A DNA stretch of 64,000 nt, taken from contig NMRA01000150.1 in the NCBI GenBank assembly GCA_002633005.1, positions 1,976 through 65,975 on the forward strand, in the 5' to 3' direction. This document shows, piece by piece, positions 1-11,157 of the stretch. Every line of letters starts with the position of its first letter. The stretch's first letter is position 1. A program made the translations under genes and the position numbers. This DNA is from Phoronis australis. Lineage: Eukaryota > Phoronida > Phoronidae. A model generated the notes under the pieces. That model worked only from the letters and a program-made list of their open reading frames with translations. It did not search any database and was not told where the DNA came from.

Positions 1-301
1 CTTGTCTGCGAATATTTCGGTACTTCTTGTGGCCATAGTGTTCATCAAAACATTTCAGTACCACGTCTAAATTATACCTGTCTTCCGGCGACAAATCAAA
101 TGTATTAAACAATTTGACACCATCTGCCCCAAGGAGATGAAGTAAAATGTTTACTTTCTGTTTACCTGACGCATCCTCGAGTCCGCTTGCAATCAGGTAA
201 ATGTCAAATCGCTGTCGCCACTGGCTCCGACTTTCTCCTGTTTTGTCAGTCTCTAGCTGTACAAACGGTTCTGGCGGGCTCAACTCTAACTTAGCAGCCA
301 T
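1..301 (-). CDS. gag N-terminus of LTR retrotransposon (partial)
   Basis: The - strand frame opens at an ATG at 299-301 and stays open to base 1, giving 100 residues. It starts with a short Pro-rich stretch (SPPEPF), then a helical region with W, RFDIYL and LLHLLGADG motifs and FNTFDLSPEDR. This is the layout of the capsid-like start of invertebrate Ty3/gypsy gag proteins (W..RF..YL, then a NTF or YNTF box). The gag product forms the particle in which reverse transcription occurs. No stop or frameshift is seen in this part. The assignment is from motif memory. Confidence 0.65.
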   Translation of the reverse strand, partial: MAAKLELSPPEPFVQLETDKTGESRSQWRQRFDIYLIASGLEDASGKQKVNILLHLLGADGVKLFNTFDLSPEDRYNLDVVLKCFDEHYGHKKYRNIRRQ

Positions 302-357
302 TGTTTAGAACAGTAACCAACAACTGAACAAATTGAAATCGCCAACTCCTGACACCA

Positions 358-628
358 TGTAATGGCTTGTGGAGAGAGGAGTAAAGACGACGTCTTTACT
401 TGAACACTACTTTATTGCGGACTGACTACTGTACAACAACATGTTTTTGCAATGCACAATACCACATGCATATGAGTCTCATTTCATAGAACTGTTTGGC
501 AAGACTTATATAATAAACCATTCTAACTAATTGTGCCATATAAGGTAAGTGTAGTTCCAGTACAAATCACAATACTATTACACATATCGTCCTGCTTTTC
601 GTCAAACTTAGGTAGCTTCGGCTTTACA
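358..628 (-). repeat. LTR of the 1-628 retrotransposon
   Basis: 271 bp bounded by TGTAA (358-362) and TTACA (624-628), the TG...CA inverted ends expected of an LTR. It directly abuts the primer-binding region and gag on its inner side. Its outer edge lies 4 bp from the TIR of the P-like element at 633. Confidence 0.6.
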
Positions 629-632
629 CCAC

Positions 633-1840
633 CAATAGCGGATTTGCAGCGACGCCATATTGAAATTAGTTAAAATGGTGCATTGTGGGTGCTGTGGTCA
701 GGATTCCGAAAGCGGCCATAGTAACAAGCATAAAACGCGGTATGAGCGCGAAGAAAACTTACGGCGGATACACTTGTGTTCCTGGCTACTTCAAAAACAA
801 CAAGAGAGATAAAAATCTGAGTTTGTATGTGTTCCCTGCAAACCAAGAACTTTGTGAAAAATGGATAAACAACATTAGGAGACCTGGGAGTAAGGGGAAA
901 TTTAGCGCATTCAAACGAACGCGGGGCCATCTAGTAGGCAACACGTAGCCCCTCGGTTGGCCATGTAGGGGCTACAATACTTCCATTCGCTTTCTGTACT
1001 CATTTCGTTACTCCAGTGTATTTTAAACGGGCCGTGACCGGATTTGGGTTACCGATTTCGAGTTTTCACCTCGTCAAAAATACACTCTACACTTAAAACT
1101 ATCATTTAAAAAACGCTTACTTTCATCATTGGTCCTTTCTACTTCTATACATATCTTTAATGAAGCTTAGTTGTGACAATTAAGTTGACTTTGGCGAAGA
1201 ATTACAACTCCACTTTTTTGGTTGCCGTTAATTTTATCACCGCGTGCGCGATAACTACAAAGCATGTCAACTGAATCCCGTGAGTTAGGCGCAAGGTTAG
1301 ACTGAGCGAAGCGCGTGACGCTAGCGCGCGACACTTGTAAAATAGCATGAGAAGGTATCGGGTGAAACTTGTAAGATGTGTGTCCCTTGGACTTTTTATT
1401 CGTCAACANTTCCTGGTGGAAAAAAGACTTATGAGAACAACATTCCGACGGAGTTTTCACTTAAAATTAACGTCTCTAGCATATCCACGACGAAAGCTAC
1501 AAAAGTTAAGCAACCCAAGAACTCTCAACTTGTCTGAAACCGGAGGAGATTTCGAAATCAACGCCGATAACCCCAATACTGAACACGGCGACAGTCGTGC
1601 TCTCGGTCACACGGTCACTGATCATAGCTACGCTGTGTTTACAAACGAGAGAGAGGCCTTGCTTGGTATTATAAAGCAAAAAATGAAACATGGTTTTTAG
1701 TTTGCAAATCACTCCAAATGCACACACTATCCAGCCTGCTCAAGACATGCCTGACCACAAGCTATCCCATGAGCCTTCGCGAAGGAAGTAACTCGCACAT
1801 GCGCAATGCGTAGTTCGTCTGCGCTGCAAATCCGCTATTG
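633..1840 (+). mobile_element. P-element-like DNA transposon remnant with THAP coding piece
   Basis: The ends are a perfect 19-bp terminal inverted repeat: CAATAGCGGATTTGCAGCG at 633-651 and its exact reverse complement at 1822-1840. Inside are a THAP-like coding segment (685-948) and a second open piece (1347-1700). At 1.2 kb it is far shorter than an autonomous P element, so it is an internally deleted or decayed copy. No matching 8-bp target duplication is visible. The left neighbour is an LTR ending at 628 and the right neighbour a gag remnant, so other insertions may have destroyed the flank. Related sequence occurs at 34690-34990. Confidence 0.55.
685..948 (+). pseudogene. THAP-type zinc-finger N-terminal fragment
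   Basis: The 87-residue reading frame contains CVPGYFKNN followed by LSLYVFPANQELCEKWINNIRR, spaced like the THAP DNA-binding domain (C-x-V-P-G-C ... L-S-x-Y-x-F-P ... W ... I-R-R). The second zinc cysteine position reads Tyr (VPGY), and the C-terminal C-x2-H ligands are absent before the stop. It is therefore broken, or continues in another exon. THAP domains bind DNA in P-element transposases and in host regulators derived from them. The perfect TIR around it favours a transposon origin. Confidence 0.5.
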
Positions 1841-2162
1841 ATCTAACATGGCTACCCTCCGCTGCAACCTGTTCAGCTTTCAGTGCTGCTAGCGCCCTCT
1901 CGTGTTCCATTCTTTCTCTCTCCATCTGCTGTTCGGCCTCTCGCGCCCTTTCTTCAGCCTCACGAGCTTGCCTTCTCTCCTCCGACTCTCGCGCATGCCT
2001 TCTCTCCTCCGCCTCAGCCTCTCGCGCCTGCCTTCTCTCCTCCGCCTCGGCCTCTCGCGCTTCAGCTTATTGTTTTTCAACAAACTGTCTGAGATTGTCT
2101 CCCTGCAGACCCATTTCTTGTCCGAGGGCCATCAACTCTCTTAGTTGAGATCTTGTCTCCAT
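1841..2162 (-). pseudogene. gag N-terminal remnant, coiled-coil rich, with in-frame stop
   Basis: From an ATG at 2160-2162 the - strand reads 31 codons (start METRSQLRELMALGQEMGL) to a stop at 2067-2069. It then stays open through a long Glu/Arg/Ala-rich stretch of repeated EAREAEAEERRQ-like units. A short QFVEK segment followed by charged coiled coil is the usual start of a class of invertebrate Ty3/gypsy gag proteins. The frame is cut where the P-like element's right TIR ends at 1840. It pairs with the LTR at 2246-2974. Confidence 0.5.
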
Positions 2163-2245
2163 AGTGAGTCGCTAATTCCAACAGTCCACGTTATCACACC
2201 TTGTTACCGCCAGGAAGCTCCTGGCGTGTGTGGGTGGGCGCAGGT

Positions 2246-2974
2246 TGTTACAGACCGGTGCTAATAGCTTTCGGTGCGAAGATTGACTGAAGACTGATTC
2301 GAGTTAATCCTTTATTAATCCCGACCGTACGTTCACAAGCCTACTCAAACAAAACGTCCGACGTAATGTCTGTTTATGCTCCAGCCACTGCTGCGAAGCC
2401 TTGACTTGTGTTGAACTTCTGAGACACTTCCAGCAACTGTTACACTCGTTGATTCAATAACCTGCTGTCTATATAGCTGGCTCTCGATTGACTATCGCTG
2501 TAACTGCTGATTCTCTTCACTGCAACTCAACTGTAGTTCTCCTGATTAACTTACTTGAACTGACTTGATCTTCTCTTGAACTGACGTGATCTTTTCGTAC
2601 TCAACTGACTAACACAAACCCGTGTTTGTGTATTTATAGCCTAATGCATTGTTCTAGAACTTTTCATCAATTCAAGCACATACCAGAACTTTCTGGAACC
2701 TACCCAATCATTCTACAAACATGTACTAGTCTCTAGAATATTCCAGACTGCATTAATCACTGTCATGCTAGAGTCTTCTAGAAAGTTCCACACTATACAG
2801 TAGTAAACAAATTACATCATCACTGTTGTGACCTCAGTCTTCTAGAAAGCTCCACACTATTTTGTAGTAAACAAATTACATCATCACTGTACCTAACTCA
2901 GGGGTCATGCCAATCAAACAGAATAACAAAACAAAACAATACAACTAAAAATACTGTCAGACCATATTCTGACA
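2246..2974 (-). repeat. LTR (729 bp) of a second retrotransposon
   Basis: On the + strand it begins TGTTACAGACC (2246) and ends TCTGACA (2974), giving TG...CA ends. Read on the - strand it holds a TATAAATA promoter motif (about 2631-2640) followed by an AATAAA signal (about 2309-2316), the order expected of U3, R and U5. A gag-like frame follows at 2162 on the same strand. No partner LTR is in the window, so the limits are inferred. Confidence 0.5.
2631..2640 (-). promoter_or_regulatory. TATA box of the LTR
   Basis: GCTATAAATACAC read on the - strand, inside the LTR, about 320 bases before its AATAAA signal. Confidence 0.4.
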
Positions 2975-3239
2975 AATAGAATCGACTAACGATTGCTTTC
3001 GCTGCCACGAAAATTCCGCAAGTGAAACGCCTTCTTGGAGAAGCGCATGTGTGTCTCACGGACCATGCTGAACAGAGGCATGCTTACGACCAAGGCCTGG
3101 GAAAAAGAACTGGCGAAAACGATCCTATATCCAGGACCGCCAAACAGAAGCCTGACGAACGAGTCACTCATCAAACAGGTTACATAAAACATTATGTTCT
3201 CATGCCTTGAATTCAGTTGTAATTGATTATTTTCATGGC

Positions 3240-4090
3240 CAATTCTCCATCATGACGGCGACATCCAGTTGCTCCCAACTTGTTCGATTCTACAGCCCAA
3301 CAACAAGTTGGGAAGTTTACCTCCGTAGTCAATATTTTACACGACTGATTAACTCCATTCTGGCATTGATGGTTGGAGGGCCTGCGCTCTTTTGTTCGAT
3401 AATTGCTCTAATCTCCGATCAAGTCGTATCTAGTCTGACTGGACTGGGCTGACAAAAATTAAAGTTAAGTTATAACATATTTGAGCTTAAACCAATAGAT
3501 ATCTGAATTCCTCGCGAAATGCTGATCATGTTCCGTTTTTGAATCACCAAAATTGCCCAACTACAACAGGAGTTAAGACAATCCATTCCGTCCAAACGAA
3601 TTACCAACGTACTGGGTTTTACTGTGTTCATACGCGTTCGGTAATAGCGTGCAACCACCACATGTTTCCTTTGAAGCCTGGGAGATAATTGACCTACCGC
3701 AAGCTCTGCCCCTTGCGTAATGTCGACTAACAAGCAATAAGTTTTACCCGGCAACGTGTTGTTTGTCGGGTAAAATGGCGGTTTGGAAACGAAGGTGTGT
3801 CAATAATGCTGCTTTCGAAATGGTCAGTTAAGCCGTCACTCAAAATCCTGGCGATAGGTCAATTGGCCTGCTTGTTATCATACGGGACAAAAGACTGAGC
3901 TGGGCAGTTAACAAAAGAGCCAGATGTTATCGCACGTTCAGCACTACTCACGTCTGGAAAAGTTACTGAAAGACAGAACGCTGTAATGTAATCAAAAACT
4001 GAACAACAACCGATCCGGTTTGCCTCTTGCCTGCCGAACGCAAACACACTAGGCAAAACGTTAAAAATACTGTGTTATCATGCATTGGGC
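3240..4090. repeat. Dispersed repeat, copy 1 (interrupted by a MITE)
   Basis: It begins with a short hairpin around CCCAACTTGTTCGATTC ... CAACAAGTTGGGAAG. It aligns by eye with 11743-12300 across most of its length (shared GGTTGGAGGGCC and TTTTGTTCGATAATTGCT). It contains an extra segment at 3687-3864 that the other copy lacks. No coding content is recognised. Confidence 0.6.
3687..3864. mobile_element. 178-bp MITE with AATTGACCTAYCGC ends
   Basis: AATTGACCTACCGC (3687-3700) and GCGATAGGTCAATT (3851-3864) form a 14-bp TIR with one mismatch. The interior has a strong hairpin around TTTTACCCGGCAACG ... TTGTCGGGTAAAA. The homologous repeat copy at 11743-12300 lacks it. A second, inverted and more decayed copy is at 36747-36929. 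Confidence 0.6.
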
Positions 4091-4264
4091 CCGCGCAGAA
4101 TCTGAGTGATCCACCGGTACTGAATTTGAACTCCAAGAGTTGAAGTGCGTACATTTTGGGACGCAACTTCTGCATCATTTTCCACATCTACCAGAAATTG
4201 GACTACCGGCCGCATTTCAACAAAAAATTTTGAAACAGCCCAAAGACAACTGAATATACTGGGC

Positions 4265-4515
4265 ATGCGCGCACCTAGCCTTCAATATGGTGGGCTCGAA
4301 TTCCTAACGTTGTGGACCTTTTGGTAACAAAATAGCCGGCGGACTAAAAAAAAGAAAAAGAAAAAAAAACCCGCGCACCACATAAGGTGGTGCGCGTTTG
4401 TGTTTGTTTAGTGGACTTTTGTCTCATTTTTTCGGACTATTTGTTTCTCGCAGNCCACTTCGCCAAATGGGGGGTGATGGCTCGTTTGAGCCCCCCCCCC
4501 TCTGGGTGCGCGCAT
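4265..4515. mobile_element. MITE with ATGCGCGCACCYAG ends, copy 1
   Basis: TIR ATGCGCGCACCTAG at the left and CTGGGTGCGCGCAT at the right (4502-4515), 251 bp. The interior shares TTTGGTAACAAAATAG, the purine run and CACTTCGCCAAATGGGGGG with copies at 13110, 30889 and 61015. One N lies at 4454. No coding capacity. Confidence 0.65.
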
Positions 4516-4909
4516 GCTAGGGAACTCAGGACTTCACCTTTTCAAAGAATGACCATAATAAAACGAACTTTTCCCGAAACTGGATTATATTAAGACGGAT
4601 ATTGACCTTAGAGGCAGCGCAGACGGATAGGTAGGAGCTAAGATGCCTGTCTCAAGTGAATCATAGCAAAGCTGATCAGCGACTAGCCTAGTTCTCATAA
4701 TTTCGTACTTTCACACTGTCAGTTGGTTCACGTGTTACTCAAATCCTGAAGGCTGCATTCTCGAGATTGCCCCCCCCCCTCCCACCTGGTGCAAATATGG
4801 CGGAATCCGGAGGACGGAGGGGGGGGGCGGATAAAGGGTGGTAGTTCGGAGAAGTCGTATTGGTTTGTGCCCTCCAATATTTTTTTGCCTTCCTTCGGGC
4901 CTGATTGTG

Positions 4910-7120
4910 ATGTGTCAACAGTTAGAAAACTGAGATTCTCTGCATAAAAACCCACTCTCCATGGACTTTGTAATAATTTCAATAAAGGGCTTATAATACA
5001 CCGGAAAGGGTCAATTAGTGCAAATGTCACCTAATTTTCAAAAATGTTATTTCTCCTACATTTTCCAAGAAATCCTTTTAAATTTCATCACAAGTGTAAG
5101 CCTACATGCCAATCAAATATCCTACTGTACTAAGCAATCGGACCATCCAATCAGACAAAAAAGGTCAAATGTTTGATCATTGAGTGTAAATTTGAATTTT
5201 GAGCAAGACACTTTGAATTTGTATACACGTGATAATTGGTACATGCACTTGAGTTCCAATTCTAAAGTTTCAGGTCATTTAGAGCAACCATGGGGTCATT
5301 AAGTGCTTTTCTTCTGAAATTTGGACCTTTTCATTCATCACAAAATCTAATGTGTCAACGGTTAGACAACTATCAGTATCAATCACACTTTTTACGAGCT
5401 TTGCAATAATTTCACTACAAAGGGCTATAATGCACAGGAAAGGGTCAATTGGTGCAAAGGTCAACTAATTTTCAAAATCTTATTTCATTTACTTAAATTT
5501 TTTAAGGAATTCTCTTCAATCAAATGCACTACTTTTCTAAGCAATCAGGGAGATAAAATATGTCAAACTTAAGTTTTGAGCTAGACGCTTCAGATTTACA
5601 TATGTGATTGATACATGTCATTGAGTTACAATTCCAAAGTTTCAGGTCATTGAGGTCATTAATTGCATTTTCCCGCTCTTGACTGCGTTAAACCGTAATT
5701 CTACTACAAGAGATTATAATGCACCGGAAAGGTTTAATTAGTGCAAACACTACCTAATTTTCAAACTGTTATTTCTCCTACATTTTAAAGATTTTCCTGT
5801 TTCAGTGTACACAGTGACCCGGTTAGTCAATGTTGTTCAGAGACAGAACAATCTTCTCAGTTCCACCATGTTTCAAAATCGAGTTTTGGAACTCTTTGTG
5901 GAATACGCTCCTTGCAAAGAAATTGTCTTCCGACTCATCCATTGAATTTTTTTGTTGCTCCGAAAGCCCACTACGCAGAAACGTAAACAGTGTACTGACT
6001 TTTATTTTCTATGAAAATGACATTGCAAGTCTGCACCTAACTAAATTGGGAAATGCGAGTAGGTGGCATTGATGTGGGTGAGTGCTGGGATCAAGGATCA
6101 TATTGCCCTGGGGCCCGCTTTTTCTCTCGCCCCCAAACGTTGACACCGACTATCAGACTTTTGACTGCCATGCGGCTTCCATTTAGTGAAAAACAATTAG
6201 TCCCCTGGATATAGCTATTTAGTGAAAAACAATTAGTCCCCTGGATATAGCTATTTAGTGAAAAACAATTAGTCCCCTGGATATAGCTATTTAGTGAAAA
6301 ACAATTAGTCCCCCTGGATATAGTTGTAACTTGGCAATTTTCTTCGAGTCGCAGATGATTAAACAATGTTTTGAATTCATTATTGTACAATCAGAATTTT
6401 CGACCAAATAGGGAAGGCAATGCCGAGCGCTTTTATCAACAATATACAGTGCTAAAGATAACGTCACCTAATTCTATTTGCTCAGCAAAATTCCGAATTT
6501 AAATTGTATTGCTTGAACAGCTGAAAATGCAAACAGTTGGACCGATTTTTCGTCAGCGGCAATCGTACTGTGTGCGCTGATTCGCGACAAGATCGTAACT
6601 TGTCGCAAAACATTATCAAAAGGTTTGATCGAAAGGTTAGTGAACACCAAAATTGAGACACAGTTCTTACAAGTAGTGTCCATTAACTTACTTAATACAG
6701 AAGGAGTTTCCATTAGATTCTTTCCAAATATAAGTAGGCATTAAATACATTGCCTGTTTATGCAAAGAAAACTTTTGATAATAGACCCCAGCGATTGTCT
6801 CTCATATAAGGCTTTCTTTTTTTTAAAACATATTATTTCCTGCGACATTTTTCATCTGAAAATTGACTTCTTCAGTCGACATGTATTCTGACGTGTCAAC
6901 AGTTAGACACTGTGATTCTCCGCATTAACAACGCTTTTATGGACTTGACATTTATTTGGCTATACTAGAGCTCGGAAAGGGTCAAACACTACAAAAGTAT
7001 CTAAATTCATTCAACTTGGATTACTTTTATACCATTCCTGTCCCAACAGTTAAACATTTGTGATTCACCATGATTCTTGTACAGTTCTGCTGTGGCGCAC
7101 CAGCCACTGGAAAGGTTGTA
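4910..7120. repeat. Degenerate direct repeats inside the foldback element
   Basis: Related blocks recur around 4912-5050, 5349-5480, 5680-5790, 6890-7020 and 7045-7120. They share GTGTCAACRGTTAGA, TGCACCGGAAAGGGTCAAT and TTATTTCTCCTACATTTT. Spacing is irregular (about 430 bp between the first two). No coding content. Confidence 0.45.
6181..6324. repeat. Tandem repeat, 36-bp unit x 4
   Basis: Four near-identical units starting ATTTAGTGAAAAACAATTAG and ending CCCTGGATATAGCT. The fourth has one extra C. On the - strand the unit reads as an open 12-residue repeat, but this follows from 36 being divisible by 3 and is not evidence for a gene. Confidence 0.9.
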
Positions 7121-7871
7121 AACTTTCCAAAAAGTCTGAATCGAGCAGAGTCATTTTTGTCACTTTCTGACAATAATCTTTCTTGTTCAAGCCAGTAGCC
7201 AGCGAGCGGGGGGTGGTTCGAATTTTTAGAACGGTGGACCTTTGATATTTTGAAAACGTCGAAACTGTAGATTTCGATAAGGCACTAGACGCAGCTTAAT
7301 TACGGGGGAGGGAAATCTGTATACATAACGATGACTCACAACTCTATGTTTTTGAGACGAGATGGAATTTCTAATACCGGAAATGAAGATGCTGTGACGG
7401 TTGGTCACAAGGAACGGGACTGAATTCGGATGTAATGTGGTCCAGAAAGAGAACGTTCTCGCGTTACCTCCTGCCAAATTTCAAATCAGGCATGCTTAAA
7501 TGAGTGATTACGCCTCATTACGTAATCGGACGGAAATATGCTTACATAGCTGGAAAAAGGAACACCCCACTTTTTCGAAGGTTTACTACTTCGATGGTTC
7601 ACTACTCCGAAGGTTCACTGCTCAGAATATCTAAAATAGCATATCTAAATATTGGGATACTTATATTAGATACTACTTAAATATATATACCTCTATGTAT
7701 ATTATTTTCATTTATGAATTGCTTACAACCCAGATATAATGCTTCGCGATTTCTGGGTTTGTCATCATTTCTTTGTATGTCTTGTGTATTCTTCAATAAA
7801 TATATATCACTCAAAAAAAGAATATCTAAAATTTCGGACTCAGGTGTAATTTTTATACTTAACATGCAACA

Positions 7872-8021
7872 ATAAACGATACTTCGGTTATAGATGCACT
7901 GAGTGGTGTACCTATACCGAAAACAACGCCCGGGTACTAAAAACACATAAACGATACTTCGGTTATAGATGCACTGAGTGGTGTACCTATACCGAAAACA
8001 ACGCCCGGGTACTAAAAACAC
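7872..8021. repeat. Tandem duplication, 75 bp x 2
   Basis: ATAAACGATACTTCGG starts at 7872 and again at 7947, and both copies run to CGGGTACTAAAAACAC with no visible differences. The perfect identity indicates a recent duplication. No gene recognised. Confidence 0.9.
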
Positions 8022-8565
8022 TTTGTTTGGATTTTATGCACATGCGAATTTGCCCGCATGTCGTACGAATACGGAAAAATGAGTACGTACTTGCATTTTG
8101 AAAAGAATATGAAGTAGGATTATTGAGGATTTATCAACCACGATACATTCTTCAAATCCATGTCAAGATCGCATCGCAGCATGATTGAAAAGTTAAGGGC
8201 CCCTGCGCCTCAACCTAACAAAAGGAACTATGCGCACGGTAGGGTCGAAACTAAAAGTAGTCAGTACCCCCACCCTGTCCCTGCCAATCTTCATGAAATC
8301 AGAGTGTTCTATTCAGTCTTCTTAAATTCAAAACCGGTCGGTCGCCACTGCGACGCGTGCCCCAAATGTTGTCTCCGCAGTTGAGAACGAGTCGTGAGCA
8401 GACAATCAGCGTAATGAACTGTCAGAGTTCTGCTTTCGGAATTGTGGAGATTTGAAGTAATCATCGCCAAACAACTTCCCCATCGCCACCACCTCCGCCA
8501 CCCTCTCCCCAACCCCCGTTCCCACATTTGTACCGAATCTCCCACGTCCGCCCTAGGTGGGGTGC

Positions 8566-8735
8566 ACAGTGGCCGATTTAGGGGGACCAAGAGGCCATAG
8601 CCCACCTAAAATTCAATCAGATTACATTTGGCAGTTCGGGGGTGCGAATTTCTGACCTGTAAAACCCTGGATAGTACTCTGCCCTGCATCCCTCCCCACT
8701 CAAAATCCTGGATCCGTCCCTAGGACAATCCCGGG
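8566..8735. repeat. MITE/SINE-like repeat related to 33325-33457
   Basis: Starts CAGTGGCCGATTTAGGGGG and ends in a CCTGGATCCGTCCCTAGG block. The 33.3 kb copy has CAGTGACGGATTTAG and CCTGGATCCGCCTCTG ends, which are imperfect terminal inverted repeats of the hAT-MITE kind. No clear target duplication is visible. Confidence 0.4.
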
Positions 8736-9034
8736 GATGCAGCCTTTAAGAGTTGAGTAATCGTGAACCAACATGGAGAGTAAGAATGGGCCTAGGGCCA
8801 GTGCACTGACCGGTAGCGAGGAGCTGCCTCAAGTATCTATAGCGGAGATCTAACAGTGTGAAAATACGAAATTCTCGATGAACTAAAGCTAGTTGCTGGT
8901 CAGCTTAACTATGATTCACTTGAGACTTTTAGCTCGTACCGGCCGTCTGCGTTCGCTCTAAGGTCAAGATTCGTTTCATTGTGATCAATTTTCGGGAAAA
9001 CTTTATTTTATTATGGTCATTCTTTGAAGGAGTT

Positions 9035-10790
9035 TTTTTTTTAAGTGTGGCCCCGAAATCCCTGGTATAATGCCTTTGACCGGTAGTTCAGTTTCTTGTG
9101 GCTGGGGAAAAGGATAGTGTGTCCCAAAAATGTGCACTTTTCCTGAACGCCTGGAGTTTAAATTCAGTTCCCGTGGATCACTGAGATTCTACGCGGGCCT
9201 ACTGCATGGTTACATTTCATTTTAACGTGGGTACGTCAGTCAGGACGTGCACGGGAATCAGGGCAAGCAATCAATTCAGTTTTCAAGAACAAAAATTCAT
9301 TACTCAATACTACTGGAAACTAAAAACATCAAAGACGTGCAAAGACGACCTTTCCAAGCTTTGAGTTTAATTTTATTTTTATTTATTTAAGGATTTTTAA
9401 ACCTTTTTTCTATCTACGGTTTGTGTGTCCGAATTCCATCAATGTGTTTGAGAGTTATTTTAGATATGCAAAAATCGTCTAAGTGTACTTTACTATTTGG
9501 GGATCGGATTATAGAGTTCTTTCCAACTTCAGGGTGCTATCAAATTCTCTGAAACATCATCGATTCTTACAAGATTAGCTTCTAATTGTCAAAAATCATC
9601 TATGAATCTGTCAATTTTTCGTAGATACATAAACAAGTAAATCAGAAACCAAAGAATTTGTTTATCAAAATAGAATGTTTTCCGCATGCATGCTCGCAGA
9701 CTTTTGACAGGTAATCGGGATAATTCATATTAAGGTGTATTTTTTGCTCATTTCAGAGGTACCTATAACGGTTTGCAATGTAAACTTGGACTCCACTGAC
9801 AAAAAAAACGGTGAAGTCTTTTTTATGATTGCGAGAGTTCTTTGAGTACTCCTTTCGACATGTACACGATCAGCCTAGACAACATTGTTTTCCACACGTG
9901 AGAATTCCTTACAAACAACTCATAGCAACCATCTTCAAAAGAGATACTATTCTTCTGACACTACGGGAAACAGTAACATTATTTTATAACTAACCATCAG
10001 AAATAGTCCTTTTATGTAATTCACAAGTAGTGGTCTTCACGTTATTCAAAATTCCACCCTTTCGATGGCGGCAATCCTAATGTATTTTTTTCACATTTTG
10101 GTTGTTTGGGTGGAATGGCTGTGCTGTGATGAATTTGGAATCTTAACTTCCCTTGTGAATACTTGGCAGTGTAGGATTTACATATATAGAGGGACAAAGA
10201 GACATTTTCCCCCGAACTGCTCCACCGAGAGAGGGTACCGTCTGAAATGGGACACCTTAAGATGAAAGGCTAAACATCATTAAGCTTGGAAAAAAGAGTG
10301 GCAGTTCATTCCACCGTAGTGTGATCCCAAAACGATGCAGGGAGTGACCTCCTTCAGCATGAAATCCGGTTGCACGATTTCACAAAAAAACATGAAAATA
10401 GAAGTAATCGATTCCAGTATTGGGCCCTCTCTCAGTGAGCGGTCCCTTAAAAGGATCAACCAAAATGAAAACAACAGAGCCTTAATAGAGGTGGTTACTT
10501 TAGTGTGCTTGAGCAGCAGCCACTGTATACTATGTATTTGCTAAGCAATTTCTAGCAAGACCGTCTAAAATCCCCAATGCAACCATACAAGATGTTCCCA
10601 CCCTAGTTCACTACCATCCTGGTTTTTTATAACCTTAAAGAAGAATGCCACCCGATTTAATTAGTCTTTTTTACCGTCTTAATCGGTCTATATGCTCATC
10701 GCCTCTTATACGGTCGACCTCACCTTGCCGAGAGGTGTCGCCTTAACCTGTCAGGAAGGTGAGAAACGACATAGCGACGTCAGTGGTTCG
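9035..10790. other. Intergenic stretch without recognised features
   Basis: AT-rich, with no splice-framed coding segment, TIR pair or tandem array that I could support. Short open frames at 10065 and 10335 show no recognisable protein features. Confidence 0.4.
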
Positions 10791-10797
10791 TCTGCAG

Positions 10798-11157
10798 AAT
10801 GCCGCTATATTGTGGTGTATCGTTCCCGCTTGTCCGAACTATGAAGCTGCGAAGAAAGCGGTTGTATCGTTTTTTTCGACTTCCTCGAGAGCCCAAAATG
10901 CTGAGGAAGTTGCTCGCGTTAGTGAAGAATGAAAGGTATGCTGTTAATAGCAAGTATGAGGCCGTGAAACTTCTCCATGTCTGTGGCCGGCATTTCGTCG
11001 ACAGTGATTTCCCTGACGAATTCTGGCTTACCAAAGAACTATCCATACGTTTCGTTGTTCACGGAGCCTCTCTAGTATTTTTGATCAGTGTATTCCGGTT
11101 CGAACTGATAGCCTGTGAAACCTTGACGTTCCGACCCGTGAAGTACTTGTCGGACTA
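10798..11157 (+). pseudogene. THAP zinc-finger domain broken by a frameshift
   Basis: One frame reads LWCIVPACPNYEAAKKAVV (from about 10811). After a TTTTTTT run at 10870-10876 a second frame continues with RLPREPKM ... VCGRHFVDSDFP. Together these show C-x4-C near the start and C-x2-H near the end with the THAP spacing. A single-base shift in the T run would separate them, by mutation or assembly error. What follows to 11157 is not recognisable. It could be a lone P-like transposon piece or a host THAP gene exon; no partner exon was found. Confidence 0.5.

Larger units (their letters stand above)
1..628 (-). mobile_element. 5' end of a Ty3/gypsy-like LTR retrotransposon, cut by the window edge
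   Basis: An LTR and the start of gag lie in order on the - strand. The LTR (358-628) is followed on its inner side, read on the - strand, by a TGGTGTCAGG-type primer-binding sequence at about 346-357, and then by an open reading frame that runs off the window. The remainder of the element, the other LTR and the target duplication are outside the window, so intactness cannot be judged. Confidence 0.7.
4541..9030. mobile_element. Foldback-type composite element, ~4.5 kb
   Basis: Arms of about 240-300 bp face each other: 4541-4780 and 8728-9030 (shared TTCAAAGAATGACCATAATAAA, AGTCTCAAGTGAATCATAG, TTTCACACTGT and GGTTCACG, in opposite orientation). Between them are non-coding direct repeats beginning GTGTCAACAGTTAGA (about 4912, 5349, 6892) with TATAATACACCGGAAAGG-like follow-ons. 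Also inside are a 36-bp tandem array and a 75-bp duplication. No transposase is visible, so it is non-autonomous. Confidence 0.45.

Noticed and set aside
629-1848. 8-bp target duplication for the P-like element
   Set aside because: The 8 bases before 633 and after 1840 do not match; not claimed.
6091-6390. Minus-strand protein with a 12-residue repeat
   Set aside because: It is the 36-bp tandem array read in one frame; no start, splice or family support.
7677-8021. Minus-strand protein with a 25-residue duplication
   Set aside because: Produced by the 75-bp tandem duplication being a multiple of three.
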